Source: Ephydatia muelleri
Lineage: Eukaryota; Porifera; Demospongiae; Spongillida; Spongillidae
NCBI GenBank assembly: GCA_013339895.1
Contig: JABACO010000002.1
Span: forward strand, 7,906,924 to 7,970,923
DNA length: 64,000 nt
Direction of reading: 5' to 3'
How positions within the stretch are numbered: the stretch's first letter is position 1; each line of letters begins with the position of its first letter. The notes below the pieces were generated by a model. The model was not told the DNA's origin and made no database searches. It saw only the letters and a list, made by a program, of their open reading frames with translations. The position numbers and the translations under genes are program-made. Of the stretch, positions 35,701 through 45,163 are shown one piece after another.

Positions 35701-38700
35701 CAACTCTCAATATGGGACCACAGAGTCACATGGGAGTGGGAGGAGAGGCTCCACTGCATCATGTGTACAATTTCAATGACACAAATGAGAATTATATCAC
35801 TGAAACAGAAAGGGACTTACACCTCTCTGCCCCTTCCCCTTACACACAAACTGATAGCTTTGCATAGTGGATGCATCACTGTATAGATGCACACTACATT
35901 GTATGTTTAGCAATTACACACAGCCACACTCAAGGACCATAGCTATGTTAGACACACACTGTCACTTAATGCACATTGATTCAATCTCTGACCCTCATGT
36001 GTGTCAGTCATCATAACAAGTCTCAACATTGTGGACATTACTTCACACAGGTATGATGTTGAAGGAGAATAATAGTCTTAAGGTACTGGGCCTTTGGGGA
36101 TGTAAACTACAACCAGAGGGATTAGAAGAAGTGATCAAAGGTGTTCAAGTCAATACCAAGTTGGAAACCCTGGGCATGTCACACATAACCATTTATAACA
36201 AGAGAGCATCATGCCTTGGTAAGAATGACATCATACGATGTGGAATTGTGCATATGTCTATATGAAAGAGTTTTACATTGGTATGTTCTGACTGGTTTGG
36301 AATTATGGTGATATATTAAAACACATCTGTGTGTAAGTGTAGTATTTTATGTTACTGCACAGCGGGTTGTAACACATATCTAAAATGCTAATTTGTAGTG
36401 TATAGAAAATGGGACAGTTTCCGCGAAAGTTGCCCCAAGGTTAAAATGTTATAAAAATGCATCGCGTTTGAATCGCTATAACTTCCCAACGGATAACGTT
36501 ATAGACTTCCTATTTTCAACACTTCATACTACACCATTTCACTATGAAGTGTTGAACATAGGAAGTCGATAGCGTCATCCGTAACTGCATCATTTTAACC
36601 GTGGGGCAGTTTTCGCAGAAACTGTCCCAAATGCTTTTTATAGCTGAGCATAACACTACATGTATATTTAATAACACAGATGTATGTAGTAAATAATGTT
36701 TAACATTAGCTCAAGGAAGCTATGTTAGACAGTTACTTTGCGCACATTGATTCAGTCCTTAGCGCTCATGTGTGTCATGAATGTGTCCCTGTAATGACAG
36801 ATGCACAGCTTTGTGAAGTATTGGGCAAAGTATGGATAAGGAGATGTCAGTCTGTTTGTGTGTATGTACTGTGAGTACTTCACGGCCTTGAAAAAAAGTT
36901 CCTTCTTATAACTGTTTGGAAATGCAACAGTGTGTGCAGCGAATGGAACTGCAAAAACATATTATGAGTAGATTGAACTAGGGCTTTGCTATTGAGTGAC
37001 CATATTTGGTCATAATCAAAATGCAGGGTGCTTGAATCATCCATGAATTGAATGATCCATACTTGCCACGTTTTGTGTATTGTGAGTACAATTGCACACA
37101 CCCACACTCAAGGACCATAGCTATGTTAGCCACACACAGTCGTTTTGCACACCATTCCTGACCCTCATGTGTGTCAGTCATCATAACATTGTGGACATTA
37201 CTTCACACAGGTATGATGTTGAAGGAGAATAATACTCTTAAGAAACTGGACCTTGAGGGATGTAGACTACAACCAGAGGGATTAGAAGAAGTGATCAAAG
37301 GTGTTCAAGTCAATACCATGTTGGAAACCCTGGACCTGTCATACAACACCATTGATAACAAGAGTGCATCATGCCTTGGTAAGAATGACATAATGCAAGT
37401 ATGTCCATACATATATGAAAGAGCATTACATCACATCTCTGTGCACTACTTAAATTTTTTTTGGGAATGATGATGGTATATTAAAAGCATAATACGTGTG
37501 TAAATGTAGTGTTTTATGTGGTACCGTACAGCGTGTGTAACACTAAGACAAATGTCAAAATTGCGAATATTAAACTCTGTTGAAGAAGGCTTTTATGGCT
37601 GAGGAGAAAATAATCAGGACCCACGCTAGTGTACCTATGTTTGATTGGCTCCACGGGCGTAGTTTTTAATTGACCGTGCATTTAAAAATGATAACGGATT
37701 GTTGTCTCCACTCGCTTGGGGTTGTGACCCAAAATAAAATGTATCGAGGGGGTGGGGGAGGGAATAATAATCAATACTGTCCTGGGGAGGAGGGGAGAGG
37801 GAGAGAATAATAATCAGGGAAACAAGTAAATAAGATAATTTTTCTATCGAGGAAGTGATCTGTAGGATGTAGGATTGATGGTGCAAAAAGCAAGGATACT
37901 AGGTACAGTACCATTACAGTTATGATGGCCCTTCCTACATGGCCTGGGGCATGACTCCATTAATCTCCACTATTTGGTGTTTACAGAAGTTCTTATTCTG
38001 CTTTATTCAAAGATTCAGTTTGTGGTTTGCTCAATTGCAATTCTGATAAAAATAGTTTGTGTCTTTACATGTGTGTGTTGTATTTACATGTATGTATGTG
38101 TGTGTGTATGTGTGTGTGTGTGTGTGTGTATGCAATTATTGATGTGGAAGAATAATACACAGGTGTACTTAGCATTGTTTTCTTGTTGCCTGGAAATCAC
38201 ACTCCTCCCTCATTTAATCTAAAATGACAGGAACCATTTTCTATGAACCCTTGTAAGCTGTACATGCATATTAATAATATTTACACAATACACATGTTAC
38301 ATAACATTATACATGTATGCACCCTACACACACACACATATGCACCCTACACACACACACATATGCACACACATACACACACATACACACACGCTATTTC
38401 AGTAGCTACACTATAGATTATAGAGAGTCATAAGAGGAGACTGGTGAGACACTTGTGGACAAAATTACACTTGCACTAAGTCTTGTGTATGGATTACAGA
38501 GAGGGGGATGGAGGGGTTAAATCAATAATCTGTTAGAACCAATTGTAGTTGCTATTTCTTGTGATGAAAAATGTTGCGTTGAGGAGGGGGGGGGGGGGGG
38601 TGGTTCAACACCCGAAAGAGATTAGGTTTGCTAAAATCATTTTAACTTTAAATAAATTGTATTTATGATGTTTCCTGATTGTGATAAATTTTTTAAAAAG

Positions 38701-41700
38701 ATACCTACCTGCATCTAAAAACAGACTGATATATACTTATGCACATGCCAGCGTATATTATGTATATGTACAGTATGCCCAGGCCCGTATGCAGGTTGTC
38801 AAGTGGGGGGGGGGGGGGGGAGGTTGCAGTTATTTGATTAAACGAACCAACCAGCATGCATGTGCTACCATCTGTTCGATCATGCATGTATCTATGGTTC
38901 AATCAATTCTATTCACATGTACACACACATAATTCAGCTGGATACAATAACAGTCAATGAAAGGTTACATTAGAAGTGTTTCTAATTCAATTCTTGTTGG
39001 ATGCATCTGTGCATACATGTCAATAACCCTGTCAATATCTGTGTGCTGGTCATAATGAGTGTGACATAATGCCAAATTTGCCAATCATTCATTACCCATT
39101 GTGGCTCTCATCTAGGTCTTCAGGCACCTCAGGACACTTGCACTCCTTTCACATTCACAAGATGTTACTGGTAGTGTGCATGCAATTTGCAAGGATGCAG
39201 CTGTGCATCACACTCTTTGATGGCTTCTGATGGTGAATTGGGAAGCTAATCTGCAGGCACAGTACTGTATTTAGACTTCCATCTGCACATTTCCTTCTCC
39301 AATAGCTCTGGGGTGGGAAGATCATGCTGATACTGAGCAATAATTTCACTCTGCTTTGAAGGCTTGGAGAACATTACAGATGAAACTATGGTTAAAAGAT
39401 AACTAGCATTAACTGACAAAGTTGAAAACTGCTCATTAAGATCAGAGAGGACATGGTCCAACAATGGTATGGCAACATTCTACTTATAGTGCTCAATAGG
39501 GGTAGCAGAAGAGACATTAATTCGATGCTGCTGCCTTCCAACAGTGCGAGTGTCTGAAACTGTACACCCCACTTTATCAGCCATTCGTACCGCTAATCAA
39601 TTATTATTTGAAATCCACTATCCACATTATCTCTTTCATTTTTATATACTTTCGGAATGTCCTCAATCATCTAAAATGCTTCATACACATCTATGGCTCT
39701 ACTTTGCAGCTATATAGTAATGCCTGACAAATGAGATAGGTATTGGTATATTGTCAAAAAAACAACAATGAAGTTAAAGTTGGTAAGGCCATGAAGTATT
39801 CGTTGAGCTTCACTTCGAGAGTTTACATCCCAATCAACAAATAATTCTCATATTCATGCAGATGCAGCTTACATGTATATCCTATATACTCTAGAGCTTC
39901 TACAATATAAGGAAAGGATTGGTAGAAATGCTGATATGCTGTATGGCATTCAGCCCATCGAGTTTTACTTATATCCAGGAGAGCTTACGTTTACACTTGT
40001 GAACAACTCGATTAGATACAATCAACTCTAGCAGACCACTTCTCATCGGGCTTGCCAGAAAAAAAACCGGCAGCAATATTGCAGATGATCAATTACATTA
40101 TCAACTTCTATTAAGGCACATTCATGAATGACTTATAACTAGATTTAATTGATGGGAACTGCAGTGGATGTATGTTGCAAGTGGAGACACTTCTCGTATT
40201 TCTGCTTGAACACCAATACGCTCAGAGGATATATTGCAAACACCATCATAGCCCTGGCCACAAATATTCTCAATAGGCAAATCATCATCCTTAAGAAATT
40301 ACATATTCTTCTTAGTAATATATCTCCCAGTTATTTGTTCCAGTGACATAAACTCTTCCCTAATATCACCCTACGCATCAACAAAACGAGTACAAAGTGC
40401 CAAATGTTCTATTAAGTCTTTGAACGCCAAGTGTGTATATGCATGCATGCACACACAATCATTACATCATTCATGCATGAGTTAGATATTGTGTGCAAAA
40501 ATGTGTTGATCAGTCACAGCTGTATGATGCTTGCTGCACTTGTAACCATGTACAAAGTAATTATGTTTCTTCTCCCACTGGCTAAAGAACCCCATTATTC
40601 AGATGATTTCACTTCATTTTACTAATGCTTCACTTCAATACTTCAAGAACAAGAATGCGTAGCCCAGATCAGTGTAGTATAACATGCCTGTTCATTCCCC
40701 CCTTTTGCAAGTTTGCATTATGGGTTGTTGCAACAAAAAGCCAACGGGTTATAATGGACACACAAAATGTGCTTACAAATGGGTCTACATATGTTCAGAC
40801 ATTTGTATGACTATGGGGTTACATGCATGTCAGTATTGCACTTGCATGCATATTCAAAGTGATTTTGATCACACAATATAACACACAACACTGCATGAAT
40901 GGTGAGGCAAATAATTCTCATTTTGTGAGCATGCATGTAAATATGCACTTGGCGTTCAAAGAGTTAATGAAGTCAAGTAACTTCATCTGCTAAATTTAAC
41001 TGTTTTAATCTCTTGTATAATCTCAAATAACGCAATATGTCTTCCATTATATTAAGCAGCATTCGAAGAGATTTGTATGTAGCATTATTCATTGCAGGTG
41101 AATATAAGTGGGTACATAGAGTATCATTGTGATTTGACAAGTAGCTTTAGAATACTAAGAAAATTACCAGGATTTTTACTTCCAGGTGTTCACAATCACC
41201 TCTTAATGCTACTCATTGCTTAGCTCAAAACAGAATAGCTTCAATGATAAACTTCAGGACCACCCTGTTTTGGGCTATGTTAGCTATGTGCTTTGTATCC
41301 ATTGTGGTAATAAGCCATTTTCAGGGTGCTCGATCCTGTTGTACATTCATTGCTGATATTTTTTTAGAGCTGCCATATTCCACGCAACACAGGGTTCATT
41401 CCCAAGGCAACCCATAGTCACACGGTTATCACTGAAGAGTGCACTATACAATAGACACCCTCAACTACAGTAACAGACACAATCCAAGAGTACATATCGA
41501 ACCATTTAAACTGAAATTGTGTGTTGTACTTTCCAAACAAAGTACAAGGGAATGCATGATCTTCAGATGGCTTATTATGCTTTTTACATAACAAAGCATA
41601 CTTTTCAGCAGCTGATAAGGATTGAATGCTAGCTAGTGCAAGAATTCTGCATACAGTCAACATATATGATTCCAATGTCTGGGTGAAAATTGTCTCCAGA

Positions 41701-44700
41701 CTGACTGAAAATAGGAGGCTGGTGAATTTGTGGTTCAAACGTTGTACTATGAACAGATGACGACAAACATGGTTCAGTAGATGAGTGGATTTGTGACCCA
41801 GATGTACTGATGAAGCGTTTAGTTAAGCTTACACTAGATACAGGACTAGGTGTAGGTGATGCCTGGATATTGCTAATGGTACAACAAGCGTTGGAATTCT
41901 GATAACAAAACAACATGATTATTCAAACGATATAGATGAGTTATAGATGAGTTTGGTAATGCCATGTCTATATAGGAAACGTTGTCAGAAATAGATGATG
42001 AAGCTAATGTGCTTATTATGACCACTGCCTTTTATGATATAAATAGAACAATTGTAATTCAGTTTGCATTGCCTATGTGTGTCACGGTGTGTGTGTGGAC
42101 AGTGTATTAGTGTGTGTATATGTGTATGTTATATAGTGTGTATGTGTGTGTGTCAATTGTATTTACACATTTGCTCCACTTGCTATATGGAAGAATAACA
42201 GGGTTGTACCCAGCATCGTTTCCTTGTTGCCTGGAAACCCTCATTTCAACTCCACATGACCGTTTTGTGTATGAACTGTTGTAGTCTGATATTTATGAAA
42301 CATGCATGTCTATTTTACCAGACACAAACATTTTGTATACACACACCTACCTACAACTGTACACACAAATAGGCACACACACAGTGACTTTACACACAAT
42401 GCAAATTTATGATTGACAGAGAAGTCAATTATTTGCCACTATCAATTATATTCTTATAACTTCCTGCGATGGAAAATGATATGCATCCTGCTTAGAAGGA
42501 GGAGGGAGTGGGTCAACACCCCCCAAAAAGATTAGTAACTGTATGCTAAAATCATTTTCTAACCCTTAATAGATGAGATTGATGTTGTTCCCTAATTGTG
42601 AGACATGTTTTAAACCTTCCTTCCCACCTGCATCTCAAAAAGACTTATTCGTTTACAGCACATACTAGCACATTTGTATATATGCGCATGTACATAGCCT
42701 GAACATAAAATGTACAGTGTACATGTACAGATGTGGGTGACCAATGCACATTGTACTTGCTTCATAAATGGAACAAGTTACTCTACTGCCATTAATAATG
42801 TGAAGAAGAGGTGTCATTTGATCTCCTGACTATTCCTACATGTACATAGCATGGATTGTGTAAAGAAGGTGTTACAAGTTCAGTACTCATGCTAAACCTT
42901 TCCATTACTACATGGCTTCCATGATGCAATGAGTTAATCCCATGTAGTGCACACATCATTTACAAAACAAAAATGATATATAAATGAAGAGTACACTTAA
43001 TGCCCCAAAACTATGTTACCACTCATGTCTTCCATACTTATGCTTGTATTTACAGTATATACGTGTGTCTATGTCTGTGTGTGTAAGGACATGTGTGTGT
43101 ATATGTGCACATGTGTGCTCATGAATAGACATCACGTGCACAGAATCATGAGCACACATAATGTACATTGCATGTATGCATGGAAGCATAGGAGTGCATT
43201 ACAAATGACATATTAAACCAATATGAGCATGTGCACATATATTGTCTCTCCATCCATATATCACATATACACCCTCATCTAGTGTGAAGCATCCACACCA
43301 TCCATTAACAGCCAATCCCTCCTCCCCATCCCCACACACAACCTGGTACCACCACTGATGTGTGACTTGTGATTTTACTTTTTCTCATCCTGTTATGTTG
43401 TGTCCATCATGTATATAAGCATGCACACAGGGAGTGTTAGTATTATTGGTAATACTTATCTGTGCAGCACATGCACTCAAGCGCAACACAACACTGTCTG
43501 AGCTGAGGCTGATAGGGTGTGGTCTAAGGGATGAAGCCATATGTGAGCTCTGTGGTGGACTGAAGTGGTGCAAACTGAAGAAACTGGACTGTCACTGGAA
43601 TTTTGGTCCCGGTAATTTTGGTCCTGGGGACCAATTTTTTCGTTGAAAATTTTGGTCCCCCCGGACCAGTTTTTTCGAAAATAATGGCCCGCTCTAGAAA
43701 TTTTGGTCCCCCATCCCATTCTATTGTAATGATTTACACTAAAGGTTTTTATCTTCACACAATAAAGTTTAATTAATCTGAATGGTCAATATGTTGCATA
43801 CGCTTCACAGTTTCAAAGTGCTCAGAAAGGTTGCATAGATAAAGGCACTCTCGTGCATGACTGTTGTCATCATGGCATTCTTTTGGTGCAAATCTCAACC
43901 ATTTGTTGCTGGTGCCTGAAGGACAATACACAAAAGTCGTTGTGCCAAGCAAATTGGCAGTGCCATATATTTCAATTTCTGTTGCCCACACTTTCTGTTG
44001 ATCCATCTACGTTGTTCGCAAGTACTGTCCCATTGTTTCAGATGATGTCAGGTAACAAGACAACTGAGCAGGATTGTGAGCCATGTATGACGTGACAAGT
44101 ACCCTAAGTTCTGCATGATCCTCTTGATGTCCAGTTATTTCTTGAGCCACAGCTCTAAAAAAGCAATTCCCATCATCTTTAATGCGACCACGTATACTAG
44201 GAGCTTGGTCCAGAGCAATATCCAAAGGTTTTTTTTCCCGATTCACTTTGACAAACTGCACATATTATTTTGCCAATCTCTGCAAACTGGCAAGTACAAT
44301 ACTGTGACAACAGTATGATTGGATATCTCTATTATTGATCCATCTGCACTATTGTCTGCTTTGTCTGCCTCTAAACGGGGTGTTTGTGCAGCATCATCCC
44401 CCATCTCATCTACAATATTGTCTGCTTTGTCTGCCACATCATCCCCCATCTGTAACTGAAGGCCCAGTCCACCTGAGTGTTGACCAGAAAGGGATTCCAT
44501 ATAAAATGTTTACAACTGCTGCACATATTTACACTACATGCCTTGCCCTTCCTTTTTTGCCTGTAGAATAGCTCTCCTCTACTCGACACTGAAAACTTCA
44601 AAGCTTTTTCCGTATCGTCCGCTTTCTTTCCTTTACGCTCCATCGCAATATTTGCCACTGAGAAGATACTCGAACACTTCGCCAACAAGATCACCCTCAA

Positions 44701-45163
44701 CATCCAAAGATCCTTCCATCCTAGCAGCTTTCTGGAGACTTTACAACACCTTGATTCGACACGTGTAGAGAACGCGCAGGCGCAAGCAAAGGGTAGGACT
44801 AAAATTTTCGGACACGGATCAACATTTTCAGGCAAAATTGGCCCACCCGGACTCATTTTTCCAGAAAATTTTGTTCCTAGGACCAAAATTTTTGGCGGAC
44901 CTAAATTTCCGTAACAGGACATTAACTACAATCCATTTGGAGACCAAGGAGCCAAAGGTCTAGCTGACATGCTTAAAGACCACCCAACATTGGAGGAGCT
45001 GGATGTGGGGGAATGTGTAGAGATGTCATATGATGGTATGCAGTATCTGATGGATGCTATGATGTCTAACAAAAGTGTGAAGATGCTGAGACTTGCTAAG
45101 AATTATGAACATTTAATAGTACCACAGGAACTGGTGGGTAGAATTATATATAGTCCTTTCTAG
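26596..45163 (+). CDS. NLR-B: NACHT-LRR receptor with internal CARD-like domain (joined exons; last exon split by a transposon)
   Basis: Deduced exons: 26596-26753, 29195-29292, 31015-31238, 31290-32028, 32445-32726, 33835-33981, 34168-34749, 35261-35428, 36051-36218, 37211-37378, and the terminal exon 43468-43589 plus 44921-45163. The lengths sum to 3099 nt (1032 residues and a stop), and every junction is GT-AG with matching phase. Domain order: acidic Ser/Asp N terminus, linker, NACHT (GIPGVGKST, LLILDGYDEL), CARD-like domain, winged helix/HD2 (FIHKTLQEFLTA), LRRs. The likely role is a cytosolic pattern receptor that oligomerises through NACHT; this is inferred from the family. The terminal exon is interrupted by a 1327-bp element, so the present allele may yield a protein truncated in the last LRRs. 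Confidence 0.8.
26754..29194 (+). other. NLR-B intron 1
   Basis: Holds a 26-base run of C at 27092-27117, a TA-flanked MITE at 27310-27455, and otherwise AT-rich sequence. No exon recognised. Confidence 0.5.
27310..27455. repeat. 146-bp MITE with TA target
   Basis: 36-bp arms beginning AAGTGGCCTGAGGCTGAGCC are inverted at the other end and flanked by TA on both sides. This is the Tc1/mariner-type target. It is non-coding. Confidence 0.7.
29195..29292 (+). CDS. NLR-B exon 2
   Basis: A 98-nt exon (acceptor TTCTATAG, donor AAAG|GTAGGT) with the same length as 57734-57831. It encodes DLDFALSPDRQLEEHGAEKL then QSMQQTPARELK, a short, probably helical linker. Phase 2 in and phase 1 out match exon 1 and exon 3. 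Confidence 0.7.
29820..30490. mobile_element. Two opposed retrotransposon 3' fragments in NLR-B intron 2
   Basis: The minus strand (~29820-30110) encodes HIANDKRCQELGWACVPV, preceded by ITVTSPL. The plus strand (~30170-30350) encodes FANDTKCVELGWICVPLI and EAQETFSRLATLLVA through shifts. Both match the endonuclease end of the element at 19171-22282. A further minus piece follows to ~30490. This is a decayed inverted pair. Confidence 0.6.
31015..31238 (+). CDS. NLR-B exon 3, pre-NACHT linker
   Basis: A 224-nt exon (acceptor CACTTACAG, donor AAG|GTCAGC, phase 0). It encodes VPQEVEQYRTFLTESYECV, then DQWPPVLFKEYIKLATVV and MKRRKSIAIKK. The W-P-P...YIxLA pattern is usual just upstream of the P-loop in NLRs of early-branching metazoans. 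Confidence 0.75.
31290..32028 (+). CDS. NLR-B NACHT exon
   Basis: A 739-nt exon. Key sites: Walker A GIPGVGKSTLAW, Walker B LLILDGYDEL, sensor LTVLVTSRPSANRNL, then IEVVGFGKKEIREYVELAF, YVPINCAIVVELF and TLTEVYTTLTNTLLQRH. All expected NTPase residues are present, so this is the only copy in the window with intact Walker A and Walker B and no nonsense codon. It ends ACTG|GTAAGC, phase 1. Confidence 0.9.
32445..32726 (+). CDS. NLR-B CARD-like cassette exon
   Basis: A 282-nt symmetric exon (phase 1-1; acceptor TTTTACAG, donor CAA|GTAAGT). It encodes a six-helix-like pattern: ELLKKHYSDLVGTIQDPAGL, AGSLYSKGMITRSVRDEI, KNEVLINAVEAQVTTDPS and MFQVFMEVLKEEPSLSTIAK. This resembles CARD/death-fold domains, as judged by eye. 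It sits between the NACHT and winged-helix exons and can be skipped without changing frame. Confidence 0.7.
32727..33834 (+). other. NLR-B intron 5
   Basis: Aligned with the NLR-A and NLR-C introns. No exon seen. It ends with a TG repeat and a pyrimidine-rich acceptor CCTTCCCTCACAG. Confidence 0.6.
33835..33981 (+). CDS. NLR-B winged-helix exon
   Basis: A 147-nt phase 1-1 exon: VTSSKMTCFEGLSSTTLSQ, LQSVARLAYQGTLNDQLIF, HDVQDNIESL. It joins the next exon through a Gly codon to give LGLLQKVPQVF, the usual NLR arrangement before the FxHxTxQEFLAA motif. Confidence 0.8.
34168..34749 (+). CDS. NLR-B HD2 and first LRRs
   Basis: A 582-nt exon with YNFIHKTLQEFLTAWYVSS, the hallmark of the NLR helical domain 2, then LHVLGYCIANSCTLWSVNL, LTNECMRMLF and ITSFDLSGNTITASMASLL as the first LRRs. 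The donor is TTAG|GTAAGT, phase 1. Confidence 0.85.
34750..35260 (+). other. NLR-B intron 7
   Basis: Contains an internal partial duplication of the exon-7 donor region (TTCACTGCACACAGTT occurs at ~34783 and ~35009). No exon inferred. Confidence 0.45.
35261..35428 (+). CDS. NLR-B LRR exon 1
   Basis: 168 nt, phase 1-1, two 28-residue LRRs: NNTLKELDLARCELEPEGL and HTMLETLVLSYNTIDNK. The acceptor is CACACAG and the donor CTTG|GTAAGA. Confidence 0.85.
36051..36218 (+). CDS. NLR-B LRR exon 2
   Basis: Second 168-nt cassette: NNSLKVLGLWGCKLQPEGL and NTKLETLGMSHITIYNK. The asparagine ladder position differs (HITIYN instead of NNTIDN), so ligand-face residues vary between units. Confidence 0.85.
36410..36629. 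repeat. Hairpin MITE, second copy
   Basis: Same family as 17373-17616, with GGGACAGTTTCCGC ends. The second arm is internally shortened. It lies in the intron between LRR exons 2 and 3. Confidence 0.75.
37211..37378 (+). CDS. NLR-B LRR exon 3
   Basis: Third 168-nt cassette: NNTLKKLDLEGCRLQPEGL and NTMLETLDLSYNTIDNK. It is nearly identical to the NLR-A exon 5915-6082, showing recent cassette duplication or conversion. Confidence 0.85.
37379..39059 (+). other. NLR-B last intron, 5' part
   Basis: Low-complexity DNA: TG/AC tracts at ~38090-38130 and ~38310-38395 (a 30-bp unit with ATATGCACCCTACACAC is repeated), and G runs at 38586-38600 and 38805-38820. No exon. Confidence 0.55.
39060..41920 (-). 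mobile_element. Degraded hAT transposase (TTF zinc finger, THAP12/ZMYM-like)
   Basis: Minus-strand motifs in order: ASPTPSPVSSVSLTKRF; AEKYALLCKKHNKPSEDHAF; QFQFKWFDMYSWI...GVYCI, a TTF-finger pattern; LQSRAIDVYEAF; VGRQQHRINV; IPLLDHVLSDLNEQFSTLS; HDLPTPELLEKEMCRWKSKY; and finally TLPVTSCECERSASVLRCLK. The last is the hAT C-terminal dimerisation signature. Many stops and shifts. A TTAA-flanked MITE is nested inside at 40416-40963. Confidence 0.75.
40416..40963. mobile_element. 548-bp MITE with TTAA target duplication
   Basis: Ends GTCTTTGAACGCCAAGTG and CACTTGGCGTTCAAAGAG are inverted repeats, and TTAA flanks both sides (40412-40415, 40964-40967). TTAA is the piggyBac/Kolobok-type target. 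No transposase is seen inside. It interrupts the hAT remnant, so it is younger. Confidence 0.75.
41921..43467 (+). other. NLR-B last intron, 3' part
   Basis: Near-identical to NLR-A 6831-8102, with TG-rich tracts. No exon. Confidence 0.6.
43468..43589 (+). CDS. NLR-B terminal LRR exon, 5' piece
   Basis: Acceptor CTGTGCAG. Encodes NTTLSELRLIGCGLRDEAI and WCKLKKLD, up to the GGAC at which the transposon enters. Read straight on into the element, the frame gives about 18 foreign residues and then TGA at 43644-43646. Confidence 0.75.
43590..44916 (-). mobile_element. 1327-bp DNA transposon carrying an OTU protease-like ORF, inserted in the LRR exon
   Basis: The ends TGTCACTGGAATTTTGGTCC and the complement of the right end, TGTTACGGAAATTTAGGTCC, form a terminal inverted repeat. 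GGAC is duplicated on both sides (43586-43589, 44917-44920). TGT...ACA ends with a 4-bp duplication recall Ginger-type elements, but no transposase or integrase is seen, so it is non-autonomous. Related (A/T)ATTTTGGTCC sub-repeats occur near both ends. Removing it with one GGAC restores the NLR frame exactly. Confidence 0.85.
43773..44261 (-). pseudogene. OTU-family cysteine protease-like ORF inside the transposon
   Basis: Two contiguous in-frame halves separated by one TAG at 44007-44009. The first holds the catalytic-Cys motif DDGNCFFRAVAQEITG and LRVLVTSYMA. The second holds WATEIEIYGTANLL and YLCNLSEHFETV, where the OTU catalytic His is expected. The OTU fold usually removes ubiquitin; here it is transposon cargo. 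Upstream, 44410-44660 has a separate basic frame (MERKGKKADDTEKALKF). Broken in this copy. Confidence 0.7.
44921..45163 (+). CDS. NLR-B terminal LRR exon, 3' piece
   Basis: Resumes as INYNPFGDQGAKGLADML, PTLEELDVGECVEMSYDGM, SVKMLRLAKNYEHLIVPQEL and stops at TAG 45161-45163. It aligns with NLR-A 8232-8464. The potential donor after QEL is GTGGGT, weaker than in NLR-A. Confidence 0.75.
   Translation: MNYNPFGDQGAKGLADMLKDHPTLEELDVGECVEMSYDGMQYLMDAMMSNKSVKMLRLAKNYEHLIVPQELVGRIIYSPF

Noticed and set aside
38090..38395. TG/AC repeats as regulatory Z-DNA region
   Set aside because: Ordinary microsatellites common in these introns; nothing ties them to a function.
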